From Afipia birgiae 34632 (GTDB taxonomy: Bacteria > Pseudomonadota > Alphaproteobacteria > Rhizobiales > Xanthobacteraceae), in assembly GCF_000308295.2 (NCBI RefSeq), contig NZ_HG326652.1:1180392-1244391 (forward strand): DNA of 64,000 bases, in the 5' to 3' direction. The translations under genes and the position numbers were made by a program. The notes under the pieces were generated by a model. That model saw only the letters and a list, made by a program, of their open reading frames with translations, was not told where the DNA came from and made no database searches. Shown in pieces: positions 1 to 9,783 of this stretch (positions are counted from its first letter, which is position 1; each line of letters starts with the position of its first letter).

Positions 1-1826
1 CCGCCCGGCCCGCCACTGCCGCCGAGGCTGGATCCGACGCCCGCGACAGCCGGATCGGCCATCACGATATCTGCGATCCGTTGCTGGAGACCAAGCATGG
101 CCTGGAACGAGACATCCGGTGACGCGCGCGTCGCCCCGATCACGAGGCCGCTGTCATCCGTCGGGAAATAGCCCTTCGGCGACTTGATATAGAGCGTCAC
201 TGTCAGTGCGATGGTCGCGACAAACACCAGCATGGTCAGGACCGGCAAGCGCAATACAACGTGCAGGGTTCGCTCATAGAACCGCACGATGCGCGACAGG
301 CTGCCTTCGACCAGCCGGTCGAACCATGTCGCGTCCGGCGAGATCGTGGATTTGATGTAGTGCGCACAGATCATCGGCGTCACGGTCAGCGACACCACCA
401 TCGAGACCAGAATGGCGAAGGTCAGTGTCAGCGAGAATTCGCGGAACAGCCGCCCGATGATGCCTTCCATGAAAATCAGCGGGGTAAACGCTGCAACCAG
501 CGAAATGCTGATCGACAAAACGGTGAATCCGATCTGCTTCGCGCCGAGCAACGCCGCCTGATAGGGCTTCATGCCCTCTTCGAGATTGCGGTACATGTTC
601 TCGATCATGACGATGGCATCGTCCACCACGAAACCCACTGAGACCGCCAGCGCCATCAGCGACAGATTGTTGATCGAAAACCCTGCGACCCACATCATCG
701 CGCATGTGCCCGCCAGCGCCAGCGGCACGGAAATGCCCGCCGCGATGGTCGGCGTGATCCGGCGCACGAACACGAATACCACGAGCATGACCAGAACAGC
801 GGTCGCTCCCAGCGTCCACTCCATGTCCTCCACGTTGGCGCGAATGGTTCCCGTGCGATCCGAGAGAATTGAAATCTCGACGCCGCCCGGAATCCATTGC
901 TTCAACTCGGGCAGCAATGCTTTCACGCGATCGACGGTCTCGATGACGTTGGCGTCCTGCTGCTTGGTGATCAGGATCAGAACGGCAGGCTGCTTGTTGA
1001 ACCATGCAATGGAGCGGCTGTTGCGCGTCGCATCGAGGACGGTCGCGACGTCGGACAGTTTCACGAAATTGCCGTTGGCGGCCTTGATGACGATATCGCG
1101 GAACTGGGCCGCCGTGCGCATCTGAGGATTCGCTGCGAGCGTCTCGCCGAGCACCGGACCGTTGAAGGCTCCGACGGGGCCAATCGCATTGGCGTTGATA
1201 ATGGCATTGCGAACATCGTCGCTGGCAATGCCGGCCGTGGCCAGTGCACCGGGACTGAGCTGAACGCGAATAGCCGGCTGGTCCGCGCCGCTCACCGTCG
1301 CCTCGCCCACGCCGGGCACCTGTGAAATGCGCTGGGCGATGACCGTGTCAGCAACGTCATAGATCGCGCTCGGCAGCATGGTTTTAGAGGTCAGCGCGAT
1401 GATCAGCACCGGAGACGCGGCAGGATTGGCCTTTCGGAAATTCGGCAGCGTCGGCAGATCGGTCGGCAAATCGGCCAGCGACGCATTGATCGCGGCCTGC
1501 ACGTCGCGCGCCGCGCGATCGATGTTGCGGCCGATGGCGAACTGAAGCGAGATGCTGGTGGTGCCCAGTGAACTGGTCGATGTGATCTGATCGATGCCGG
1601 AGATTTCACCGAGCCGCCGTTCCAGCGGCGCAGCGACGGTGGACGACATGATCGTCGGATCGGCGCCGGGACGCGAAGCCGACACCCGGATCGACGGGAA
1701 ATCGACCGATGGAATGCTCGCAACCGGCAGGAAATTGTAGGCGACCGCTCCGACCAGAAACAGGCCGATTGCCAGCAGCGTGGTGCCGACGGGCCTGCGG
1801 ATGAATGGTTCGGAAAGCGACGCCAT
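1..1826 (-). CDS. RND efflux permease, second of a pair (MdtC-like), 3' part outside window
   Basis: Inner-membrane proton/drug antiporter of the AcrB/MdtBC (HAE-1) family. About 608 N-terminal residues of an expected ~1030 are present; the gene continues beyond base 1. The ATG at 1826 opens with MASLSEPFIRRPVGTTLL, the typical N-terminal amphipathic helix and TM1, followed by periplasmic porter domains and a TM4 segment with VDDAIVMIENM carrying the proton-relay aspartates. The gene lies downstream of a paralogous permease with 158 bases between them, filled by a two-hairpin repeat. Paired permeases after one adaptor resemble mdtABC, where MdtB and MdtC form a heterotrimer, so joint function is likely. 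Substrates cannot be read from sequence. Confidence 0.93.
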   Translation of the reverse strand, partial: MASLSEPFIRRPVGTTLLAIGLFLVGAVAYNFLPVASIPSVDFPSIRVSASRPGADPTIMSSTVAAPLERRLGEISGIDQITSTSSLGTTSISLQFAIGRNIDRAARDVQAAINASLADLPTDLPTLPNFRKANPAASPVLIIALTSKTMLPSAIYDVADTVIAQRISQVPGVGEATVSGADQPAIRVQLSPGALATAGIASDDVRNAIINANAIGPVGAFNGPVLGETLAANPQMRTAAQFRDIVIKAANGNFVKLSDVATVLDATRNSRSIAWFNKQPAVLILITKQQDANVIETVDRVKALLPELKQWIPGGVEISILSDRTGTIRANVEDMEWTLGATAVLVMLVVFVFVRRITPTIAAGISVPLALAGTCAMMWVAGFSINNLSLMALAVSVGFVVDDAIVMIENMYRNLEEGMKPYQAALLGAKQIGFTVLSISISLVAAFTPLIFMEGIIGRLFREFSLTLTFAILVSMVVSLTVTPMICAHYIKSTISPDATWFDRLVEGSLSRIVRFYERTLHVVLRLPVLTMLVFVATIALTVTLYIKSPKGYFPTDDSGLVIGATRASPDVSFQAMLGLQQRIADIVMADPAVAGVGSSLGGSGGPG

Positions 1827-1828
1827 TC

Positions 1829-1991
1829 CTAGTGTCCTGTATCCGACGTTTGCTTCATTTTGCAGCGCCTTCCGAGCAAACGTCGGATACGAAAGGACGC
1901 TAGCGACCTATAATTCCAGTGATCCTTTGGTTCTGACATTCGTAGAGTGCCCGCGAAGAACATTATACGAATGTCAGAACCGGATCACTGG
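1829..1991. repeat. Composite palindromic repeat, copy A (two hairpins)
   Basis: Two inverted repeats in tandem, 12 bases apart. Hairpin type 1 spans 1829-1903: its left arm reads ATCCGACGTTTGCT and its right arm AGCAAACGTCGGAT, and it begins and ends with CTAG. Hairpin type 2 spans 1916-1991: left arm TTCTGACATTCGTA, right arm TACGAATGTCAGAA, with ends CCAGTG and CACTGG. A second copy with the same order and spacing is at 46555-46723. The right end of type 2 supplies the stop codon of the upstream permease gene (TGA, 1987-1985). Probably a REP- or RIME-like dispersed intergenic element; the family name is not known to me. Confidence 0.85.
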
Positions 1992-4900
1992 ACGCCCTCC
2001 GTGGTTCCGGCGATCGGTGGCGACGGCTTGCCGGAATCATCCGGCGGCACCGCGGCTTCGATCCGGCGATTGATCCGGTCCAGCGCGAGATAGATGACCG
2101 GCGTCGTATAGAGCGTGAGGATTTGCGAGACGACCAACCCGCCGATGATTGACACGCCGAGCGGGAAGCGCAACTCGGACCCCGTTCCGCCTTCAAGCGC
2201 CAGCGGCAGCGCGCCGAACAGCGCCGCCAGCGTCGTCATCATGATCGGGCGGAACCGCAGCAGACACGCCTTCACGATGGCGTCGTAAGCCGACAGGCCC
2301 TGATGCCGCTCCGCCTCGAGCGCGAAGTCGATCATCATGATCGCGTTCTTCTTGACGATACCCATCAGCAGAATGATGCCGATCAAGCCGATCACCGACA
2401 GATCCTGACCGCAAAGCATCAGCGCGAGGATCGCGCCGACGCCGGCCGAAGGCAGCGTCGACAGAATGGTGATCGGATGGATGTAGCTTTCGTACAGCAC
2501 GCCCAGCACGATGTAGATCGTCACCAGCGCCGCGAGGATCAGCCATGGTTGCCCTGAGAGCGACTTGGAAAACTCGGCGGCGTCGCCCGAATAGAGACCG
2601 ACGATGTTTCCCGGCATCCCGATACGCTTCTCGATCTCGGCGACGCGCTCGACGGCGTTGCCGAGCGCTTCACCCGGCGCAAGATTGAACGACAGCGAGA
2701 CTGAGGGGAATTGCGACTGATGCGAGATCGACAGCGGCGCGGTCGTTCGCACGATGCTGGCCACCGCGTCGATCGGCACCTGCGCCGTGGGCGCCCCTGA
2801 CGCACCGGCGGCGCCGGGAACATACAGCTTCGACAGCACTGACGGATCGCGCTGATACTCAGGCAACGCTTCAAGAACGACGCGGTACTGGTTGGCCTGA
2901 CCAAAGATCGTTGAAATCTGGCGCTGGGCGAAGGCGTCGTTCAGCGTATCGTTGACCGCCTGCACCGAGACGCCAAGCTGGCCCGCGCGCTGGCGATCGA
3001 CATTGACCAGGGCACGAAGACCGCCCTCCTGCCCGTCCGACGACACATCGCGGAACATCGGATCGCGCCGCATCTCCTGGACGAGCTTGTTCGACCACTC
3101 GATCACGGACGGCGCGTCGGTCGCGGTCAAAGTGTACTGATACTGCGACCGGCTGGACCGCGTACTGATCTGAACGTCCTGTACAGCCTGAAAATAGACC
3201 CTCATGCCGGGAACGGCGGCAACACGCTGCTTCAACCGCTCCACAACGTCCGCGATGCCGGTCTTGCGCTGGCCGCGCGGCTTCAGCGTCAAAACGAGAC
3301 GCCCGACATTCGTGGTCGGGTTCACCGACCCCGCACCGATCACAGAGACGACGCCCACAATGTCAGGATCTGCCTTGATGGCGTCGGCGATCTGGGTCTG
3401 CCGCAGTTTCATATCCGTGAAGGACACCTCGGTGCCGGCTTCGGTCACGGCGGTGACCGATGCCGTATCCTGCAACGGCAGGAAGCCTTTCGGCGCGACG
3501 ACATAGAGCGCGAGAGTCGCAATGATCGTCAGAAAGGTGACAACCAGCGTCGCGCGCTGATGCTGCAGCACCCAGAGCAGCGTGCGCTCGTAGAATGCCA
3601 CCATCTTGTCGATCCAGCCGCTGAGCGTGGCGAGACCGGGCACCTGAAGTTCCTCGTGATGCCGCTTCAGCAGCCGCGAGCACATCATCGGCGTCAGGGT
3701 CAGCGACACCACGGCGGATGTCACGACCGCAATCGTCAGCGTCAACGCGAACTCCCGGAACATGCGGCCGACGAGGCCGGACATGAACAGCAGCGGAATG
3801 AACACGGCGATCAGCGACACCGTCAGCGATATCACCGTAAAGCCGATTTCGCTGGCGCCGCGCAGCGCGGCGTCCATCACGCCCTCACCGCCCTCCATAT
3901 GGCGGACAATGTTCTCGATCATCACGATGGCGTCGTCGACCACGAATCCGGTACCGATGGTCAGTGCCATCAGCGACAGGTTGTCGAGGCTGAAGCCTGC
4001 GAAGTACATCACCCCGAAGCTGGAAATCAGCGACAGCGGCAACGCGACGCCCGCGATCAGCGTGGCGCGCAGCGAGCGCAGGAAGATCAGGACCACAAGT
4101 GTCACCAGCACGACGCTGAGCACCAGCGTGAACTGGACGTCGCGAACGGACGCCTTGATCGTGACGGTGCGGTCGCTGACCACGGTGAGGTCCACGCCCG
4201 CAGGAACGGCTTTCTGGAGCTTGGGTATCTCCTCGCGGATCTGCCGCACCACCTCGATCACGTTGGCGCCGGGCTGACGCTGGATCTCGATGACAACCGC
4301 GGGCTTGCCTTGATACCAGGCGCCAGTCTTCTCGTTTTCCAGCCCGTCGATGATCCTCGCGACGTCGCCGATCGTCACCGGCGAACCGTTGCGATAGGCG
4401 ATGATGATCGGCTTGTAGGCGTCGGCGGTGGCGATCTGGTCGTTGGCTGCGATGGTGTAGGCCTGCTGCGCGCCGTCGAGCGATCCTTTCGGGCCGGACA
4501 CGTTCGCGCCGGCAATCGCCGTGCGCAGGTCTTCCATCGAGATGCCGTAGGCGGCGAGCCGGGCGAGATCGGCCTGCACGCGAACGGCGGGTTTCAATCC
4601 TCCGAGAATGGACACGCGCCCGACGCCGGAAATCTGCGCGAGACGCTGAGCCATCATGGTGTCGGCGAGATCGCTCATCGCACGCAGCGGTGACGTATCC
4701 GACGTCATCGCCAGCGTCAGCACCGGCGCATCGGCCGGATTCACCTTTGCATATGTCGGCGGATACGGCAGGTTCTTCGGGAGCACGCCCGCCGCGGCAT
4801 TGATCGCAGCCTGCACATCCTGCGTCGCGCCGTCGATGTCACGGTTGAGATCGAACTGCAGAGAAATCTGGCTGACGCCGAACGAACTCGTCGAGGTCAT

Positions 4901-5137
4901 GGAAACCAGCGACGGGATTTGTCCGAGCTGCCGCTCCAGCGGCGCGGTGATCAGCGACGCGGCAACATCAGGACTCGCACCCGGCAACTGGGTTGTCACC
5001 TGGACCGTCGGAAAATCCACCTGCGGCAGGGCCGACACCGGCAGCGCCCAATATCCGAGCGCGCCGCCGATCAGCAGCGCGATGCCGAGCAGCGACGTCG
5101 CGATCGGCCGATGGATAAATGGCTCAGAGACGCTCAT
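1985..5137 (-). CDS. mdtB: RND efflux permease (MdtB-like)
   Basis: A 1050-residue inner-membrane RND transporter of the HAE-1/MdtB class, close to the family's usual ~1040. The N-terminus MSVSEPFIHRPIATSLLGIA is typical. TM4 near residues 395-415 has the double aspartate motif VVDDAIVMIENI needed for proton coupling, and a long TM8-12 block follows the second periplasmic loop. It lies 34 bases after the adaptor gene and is followed by a second permease, so the operon order is outer-membrane factor, adaptor, permease, permease. The last codon and stop lie in a palindromic repeat. Drug or metabolite specificity is not evident; there are no heavy-metal RND signatures. Confidence 0.95.
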   Translation of the reverse strand: MSVSEPFIHRPIATSLLGIALLIGGALGYWALPVSALPQVDFPTVQVTTQLPGASPDVAASLITAPLERQLGQIPSLVSMTSTSSFGVSQISLQFDLNRDIDGATQDVQAAINAAAGVLPKNLPYPPTYAKVNPADAPVLTLAMTSDTSPLRAMSDLADTMMAQRLAQISGVGRVSILGGLKPAVRVQADLARLAAYGISMEDLRTAIAGANVSGPKGSLDGAQQAYTIAANDQIATADAYKPIIIAYRNGSPVTIGDVARIIDGLENEKTGAWYQGKPAVVIEIQRQPGANVIEVVRQIREEIPKLQKAVPAGVDLTVVSDRTVTIKASVRDVQFTLVLSVVLVTLVVLIFLRSLRATLIAGVALPLSLISSFGVMYFAGFSLDNLSLMALTIGTGFVVDDAIVMIENIVRHMEGGEGVMDAALRGASEIGFTVISLTVSLIAVFIPLLFMSGLVGRMFREFALTLTIAVVTSAVVSLTLTPMMCSRLLKRHHEELQVPGLATLSGWIDKMVAFYERTLLWVLQHQRATLVVTFLTIIATLALYVVAPKGFLPLQDTASVTAVTEAGTEVSFTDMKLRQTQIADAIKADPDIVGVVSVIGAGSVNPTTNVGRLVLTLKPRGQRKTGIADVVERLKQRVAAVPGMRVYFQAVQDVQISTRSSRSQYQYTLTATDAPSVIEWSNKLVQEMRRDPMFRDVSSDGQEGGLRALVNVDRQRAGQLGVSVQAVNDTLNDAFAQRQISTIFGQANQYRVVLEALPEYQRDPSVLSKLYVPGAAGASGAPTAQVPIDAVASIVRTTAPLSISHQSQFPSVSLSFNLAPGEALGNAVERVAEIEKRIGMPGNIVGLYSGDAAEFSKSLSGQPWLILAALVTIYIVLGVLYESYIHPITILSTLPSAGVGAILALMLCGQDLSVIGLIGIILLMGIVKKNAIMMIDFALEAERHQGLSAYDAIVKACLLRFRPIMMTTLAALFGALPLALEGGTGSELRFPLGVSIIGGLVVSQILTLYTTPVIYLALDRINRRIEAAVPPDDSGKPSPPIAGTTEGVQ

Positions 5138-5171
5138 CGATGCGTGCTCACAGGTTCAGAATAAACACGGC

Positions 5172-6536
5172 TCACTGCGGCGCTTTCGCGCCGCCGCCCG
5201 TTTGTTGTTGACCGCCTTGCGGTGCAGCCCCCTGCTCCTTCTGGCCATCGCGCCGCTCGCTGCGCTGGCCCTTGTCACCGCCGCCCGGCCGCTGCTGTTT
5301 GCGTGGTGCGAGATCCGGCGTCGGAGCCTGATAATCCGTGCTGATGGCGACTCTCGCCCCCTCAGACAAGTTGGCGAACCCGGTCGTCACAACCTGTTCG
5401 GCGACCGTGATGCCGGAGGCAATAACCGCAATCGTTTCGTTCTGCTGCGTCACCGTCACAGGACGTGCGGACACGATATTGTTCTGACCGATGACGTAAA
5501 CAAATGTGCCGGCCGGTCCGCGCTGAACCGCAGCGGTCGGCACGACAATCGCCTTGTCCAGCGTCTGTACTTTGAGGCGCACGTTGACGAACTGTCCCGG
5601 CCACAACTGGAAATTCGCGTTGGGGAATTCACCCTTCACCTTCACGGTGCCGGTCGTCTGATCGACCTGATTGTCGATGCCGGTCACCCTGCCGGTATCG
5701 ACGACAGTCCTGCCGTCATTTCCGAACGCATCGACGGTCAACGCTCCTTTCGCAGAAGCTGCGTTGACGCGAAAGATCTGCTGCTGCGGCAGGCTGAACT
5801 GAATGGCGATCGGCTGCAGTTGTGTAATCACGACCACACCCGTCGCGTCCGACATCTGAACGATGTTGCCCTGATCGACCTGACGAAGTCCGGCGCGGCC
5901 CGAAAGCGGCGCGACGATCTTGGTATAGCCGAGCGTGGCCTGCGCATTGTCGATCACCGCCTGATCGGATTTCACCAGCGCTTCGAGTTGCGCAACCAGC
6001 GCCTTCTGGGTGTCCGCCTGCTGCGCGGAGCCTGCCTTGGCTGTCGCCAATTGCTGATAGCGGACCAGATCCATACGGGCGTTCGCGAGCGTCGCCTCGT
6101 CCTGCGCCTTCTTCGCGACGGCCTGATCGTATTGCGCCTGGTAGATCACCGGATCGATCTCGGCCAGCACGTCGCCCTTTTTGACGTCCTGACCTTCCTT
6201 GAAATTCACCGATAACAGCTTGCCGCTTACCTGCGCACGGATAGTCACGTTGTTCAGCGCACGGACGGTGCCGACGCCGTCGAGGTAGACCGGCACGTCT
6301 TCGATGCGGGGCGTCGCGGCCAGCACCGGGATCGCGAGATCGGGGCGCGTGCGCGTCGCCGTCTCGGTCTTCTTGAAGTAGGTCCAGCCGAGATAGCACA
6401 GGCCGCCGATGATGAGGAGCCATACCGCGATCGAGACGGTTCGCCGCCGCGCACCCGACGCGACGCGCGCGACTCCCTCGCCGGCCGCCTTGTTCAGGCC
6501 TTTGGCCTTTTCATTCAGATCGGGCTTAAAGAGCAT
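5172..6536 (-). CDS. mdtA: RND periplasmic adaptor (membrane fusion protein, MdtA-like)
   Basis: Links the inner-membrane permeases to the outer-membrane channel. An N-terminal cytoplasmic stretch precedes a TM anchor near residues 35-52 (SIAVWLLIIGGLCYLGW). Then come the barrel-sandwich/lipoyl half motif (VSGKLLSVNFKEGQDVKKGD), an alpha-hairpin rich in Ala and Gln, the second lipoyl half (KIVAPLSGRAGLRQVDQG), and a beta-barrel. The C-terminal ~50 residues are low-complexity Gly, Gln and Lys. I chose the ATG at 6536 over an upstream one at 6569 because GGAAGG sits at good spacing before it; this start overlaps the outer-membrane-factor gene by 11 bases, implying translational coupling. About 454 residues. 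Confidence 0.93.
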   Translation of the reverse strand: MLFKPDLNEKAKGLNKAAGEGVARVASGARRRTVSIAVWLLIIGGLCYLGWTYFKKTETATRTRPDLAIPVLAATPRIEDVPVYLDGVGTVRALNNVTIRAQVSGKLLSVNFKEGQDVKKGDVLAEIDPVIYQAQYDQAVAKKAQDEATLANARMDLVRYQQLATAKAGSAQQADTQKALVAQLEALVKSDQAVIDNAQATLGYTKIVAPLSGRAGLRQVDQGNIVQMSDATGVVVITQLQPIAIQFSLPQQQIFRVNAASAKGALTVDAFGNDGRTVVDTGRVTGIDNQVDQTTGTVKVKGEFPNANFQLWPGQFVNVRLKVQTLDKAIVVPTAAVQRGPAGTFVYVIGQNNIVSARPVTVTQQNETIAVIASGITVAEQVVTTGFANLSEGARVAISTDYQAPTPDLAPRKQQRPGGGDKGQRSERRDGQKEQGAAPQGGQQQTGGGAKAPQ

Positions 6537-8016
6537 TCGCCGGCCCTTCCGTCCTTGGCGACCAACCACCGCCCAATGCCTGATAGAGCGTTACGACCGC
6601 CAGCAGCCGGGCGAGTTGGAACTGCGCAAGCGAATCTTCAGCCTGAAATAGCGTCAATTGCGTGTTTAGCACAGTCACGATGTCGGCTGTGCCGGCGCGC
6701 AGCTGCCGTTCCGAGAGTTCGAACGCCCGCCGGGATGCCGCCACCACGATGCGCTGGAGCCGCAGCCGCTCGTTCGCCTGCTTAAGGGTCGAGAGCGCCG
6801 TATCCACGTCGGCGAAGGCCGACACCACGGTCTTGCGATAGGTTTGCAACAACTCATCCTGCCGGGCCTGCTGCAGATCGAAGTTGGCCTGGATTCGCCC
6901 GGCATCGAAGATCGGCTGCGTCAGCCCGGCCGCGACGTTGAAGAATGCCGACTGCGGAGTAAACAACATCGCCAGTTGCGCGCTTTGATAGCCGCCCTGA
7001 CCGGTCAGTTGAATGCTTGGGAAGAACTGGGCTCGCGCGCTGCCAACATTCGCAGTCGCTGACGCCAGCTGGTTTTCCTGACGCCGGATGTCAGGCCGTT
7101 GCGTCAGCAGGTCCGACGGCAGTCCCGGCGTCACACGCGGAATCGCGATCCCTCCCAGCGAACCGCCGGTCAGCCGCACCCGCTCGGGCGGACGTGCAAC
7201 CAGCGTTGCCAGAATGTTGGCATTCTGATCCAGCGCCTGCCGCAACGGCGGCACCGCCGCCTTCTGATTGGCCAACAGGCTTTCCTGCTGCGCGAGATCG
7301 AGATCGGAGCCCGTTCCGGCATCCACGCGCGCCTTGATCGCGTCATAGATGCGCTGTGCGCTGGCGATGTTACGCGTCGCGATGTTGATCCGTTCCTGCG
7401 CGGCGACCACGTTGAAATAGGCATTGGCGACGCTCGCCAGGGTGGTCAGCGCGACCACGTCGCGATCGAAGCGGTTCGCGTTGGCGGTTTCTTCGGCGGC
7501 CAACAGCGCGTCGCGATTCTTGCCCCAGAAATCGATCTCGTAGCTCGCACTGAGCGATGCCGTATGATTCGTGACCTCACCGCGTCCGGTGAGCGGGGTC
7601 GCACTTGTGATCGTGCCCGTTGTGCGAGATGACCGCGACCGCGAGCCGGAGAAGGTGCCGGTGAGACTCGGCAGCAACGCAGCGCCTGCGGTCTGAGCCA
7701 GCGCGTCGGCCTGCCGGATGCGGGCGACCGCGGCGGCGATGTCGAGATTGACGGTCTGGGCCTCTTCCATGAGGACGGTCAGCTCCTGCGAGCGGAAGCC
7801 GCGCCACCAGTCGAGCGTCGGCAGCGCACTGTCAGCCTTTCCCGTCGCCGATTTATAGGCTCCCGGGACGTCCAGCGCCGGGTCCGGCAGGTCAGCCGTC
7901 AGGATGCAGCCGCCCGACGTGGCCGCCATGGCCAGCGCCGCGCATAGCGCGAGCGAAGGCCGCGGAAACGCGCCACGTTTCAACTTGAGGGGCGACTCGA
8001 ACACCGGCGTGAACAC
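6526..8016 (-). CDS. RND outer-membrane factor lipoprotein (NodT/OprM family)
   Basis: A TolC-like outer-membrane channel. The N-terminal signal sequence ends in a lipobox (AATSGGC), so the mature protein should be an acylated lipoprotein, as in OprM and NodT. Two OEP repeats are visible: the motifs YEIDFWGKNRDALLAAEET and VDAGTGSDLDLAQQES in the first half, and the second repeat around TQPIFDAGRIQANFDLQQ. At 496 codons it is the usual family length. First gene of the efflux operon. The start taken is a GTG at 8016 with GGAGA directly before it, which is unusually close, so an internal start a few codons downstream is possible; the lipobox is kept either way. Confidence 0.92.
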   Translation of the reverse strand: MFTPVFESPLKLKRGAFPRPSLALCAALAMAATSGGCILTADLPDPALDVPGAYKSATGKADSALPTLDWWRGFRSQELTVLMEEAQTVNLDIAAAVARIRQADALAQTAGAALLPSLTGTFSGSRSRSSRTTGTITSATPLTGRGEVTNHTASLSASYEIDFWGKNRDALLAAEETANANRFDRDVVALTTLASVANAYFNVVAAQERINIATRNIASAQRIYDAIKARVDAGTGSDLDLAQQESLLANQKAAVPPLRQALDQNANILATLVARPPERVRLTGGSLGGIAIPRVTPGLPSDLLTQRPDIRRQENQLASATANVGSARAQFFPSIQLTGQGGYQSAQLAMLFTPQSAFFNVAAGLTQPIFDAGRIQANFDLQQARQDELLQTYRKTVVSAFADVDTALSTLKQANERLRLQRIVVAASRRAFELSERQLRAGTADIVTVLNTQLTLFQAEDSLAQFQLARLLAVVTLYQALGGGWSPRTEGPANAL

Positions 8017-8418
8017 TCTCCAACCAACCAGAATCCCATTGTAGCGGGCAGTTCTGGCGGCGCACAGGGATGTTCCGTTGCGCTCCCCAGGACAAGGGCG
8101 AGCTGTGCCTCCTGGGTGTCACGTCCGAAATCTGACTTAGCCCCAATAACAAAGGCTTTCCTGCATTCGTCGATCTGAACGGCGGCAAGCCTTACCAAGA
8201 TTTCATGTGGACTTCAGCGACACAGACTGCGGCCAGAGCTACCCGCGACGGCACGACGCCGACAGCCAATCCCGCTGCCCCGGTACTTGCGTCTTTGGCT
8301 AAAGGGCGCAAGAATTGTGGCAAGACCAACAGAGAAGGACAGTTCGGCGGACAAACGGCCGGTACACGCGAGCAGAAGATTTGGACGCAGAGCCACATCA
8401 CACTGATGGAATTGCGCG
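8017..8418. other. Intergenic region between divergent efflux operon and cfa
   Basis: About 400 bases with no convincing gene; the open frames here have compositions unlike the neighbouring proteins and no ribosome-binding sites. It must hold the promoters for the minus-strand efflux operon and plus-strand cfa. I saw no clear operator palindrome, and no regulator gene is adjacent. Confidence 0.6.
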
Positions 8419-9648
8419 ATGTCTGACCTGATCATCCTGACGCCCGACAATGTTGAGGCGTCCCTGCCGGACGTACCCAAGCTGGTCCAGTTTGCATTCA
8501 GGTTCGTCTCCAATCTCCGGCGCGGCACGCTCGATGTCACGCTGCCGGATGGCCGCGTGGTGCGCAGCGGCGGGCTGGAGCCGGGCCCGGCCGCGCAGAT
8601 GACGATCCACAGCTACGGTTTTGCGTGGCGGCTCGCGCGCGGTGGTGACATCGGCATCGCCGAAGCCTATCTGCGCCGCGAATGGGACACGCCCAACCTG
8701 ACGCAATTTCTCTACATCTTCTGCGTCAATCACGATCTGATTCAGACGATGCTCGGCAACAACCCGCTTGCGCGCTTCGTGCAACTTGTCCGCCATTGGC
8801 TCAACCGCAACACCAAGCGTCAGGCGCGCCGCAACATCTATGCGCATTACGACATCGGCAACTCGTTCTATTCGGCCTGGCTCGACCCGAGCATGACCTA
8901 TTCGTCCGCGCTGTTTGAGGACGACACGCATGATCTCACCGCTGCCCAGCACAACAAGTACCGGCGCCTTGCTGAGGCAATCAATCTGCACCCCGGACAG
9001 AAGTTGCTTGAGATCGGCTGCGGCTGGGGCGGCTTTGCGGAGTATGCCGCCAAGAATTACGACGCGCGGGTTGTCGGGCTGACCATCAGCACCGAGCAGC
9101 GTGATTTTGCGCAGAGGCGGATGCAGTCTGCGGGACTGAGCGACAAGGTCGAGATCAGGTTCCAGGATTACCGGGATGAGCGCGGCCAGTATGACCGGAT
9201 CGCCTCGATCGAGATGATCGAGGCTGTCGGCGAGCAATTCTGGCCGCATTATTTTACCCAACTGCGCGACCGCCTCGTCCCGGGCGGCTTTGCTGGAATT
9301 CAGGCGATTACCATTCAGGACAAGTTCTTCAACGCCTACCGGCGCGAGGTCGACTTCATCCAGCGCTACGTTTTCCCGGGCGGGATGCTGCCCTCGCCGC
9401 AGGTGCTGAAATCGCTCGGCGAGAAGTTCGGTGTTCCTGTTATCCGCGAGCGCATTTTTGGAGAAGATTATGCCAAGACGCTCGCGACATGGAGAGACAA
9501 CTTCCGCGCGGCGTGGCCGAACCTGATGCCGCTCGGATTCGATGAGCGCTTCCGGCGGCTGTGGGAATACTACCTCGCCTATTGCGAAGCCGGATTCCTG
9601 TCCGGCAACATCGACGTTCGTCAGGTCGTGTTCGCCAAATCGGGTTAA
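8419..9648 (+). CDS. cfa: Cyclopropane-fatty-acyl-phospholipid synthase
   Basis: Transfers a methylene from S-adenosylmethionine to cis double bonds of membrane phospholipid acyl chains, at the inner face of the cytoplasmic membrane. The 409-residue protein has the N-terminal lipid-binding part (DVTLPDGRVVRSGG), the SAM motif I LLEIGCGWGGFAEYAA near residues 193-208, the conserved YDRIASIEMIEAVG segment, and the C-terminal YCEAGFLSGNIDVRQVVFAK block with a conserved cysteine. Length matches the family. A weak GGAA lies before the ATG. The adjacent gene is cysK on the same strand, 135 bases away, probably separately transcribed. Confidence 0.95.
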   Translation: MSDLIILTPDNVEASLPDVPKLVQFAFRFVSNLRRGTLDVTLPDGRVVRSGGLEPGPAAQMTIHSYGFAWRLARGGDIGIAEAYLRREWDTPNLTQFLYIFCVNHDLIQTMLGNNPLARFVQLVRHWLNRNTKRQARRNIYAHYDIGNSFYSAWLDPSMTYSSALFEDDTHDLTAAQHNKYRRLAEAINLHPGQKLLEIGCGWGGFAEYAAKNYDARVVGLTISTEQRDFAQRRMQSAGLSDKVEIRFQDYRDERGQYDRIASIEMIEAVGEQFWPHYFTQLRDRLVPGGFAGIQAITIQDKFFNAYRREVDFIQRYVFPGGMLPSPQVLKSLGEKFGVPVIRERIFGEDYAKTLATWRDNFRAAWPNLMPLGFDERFRRLWEYYLAYCEAGFLSGNIDVRQVVFAKSG

Positions 9649-9783
9649 CCAAGGCCGAAACACGGCAGATCACGCCTGCACGCGTTGCCCTTGTCGGCAC
9701 GGTGCGCGGCCTCTAGGTTGTGGGTGCATAGTCCCATCCTCCCCTTGCCTCCTGACACAGCCGGTCCCAGGTCCTTCAATATC

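Noticed and set aside
8205..8426. A 73-codon plus-strand frame just before cfa
   Set aside because: Low-complexity Thr/Ala/Arg composition, overlaps the cfa start, no ribosome-binding site.
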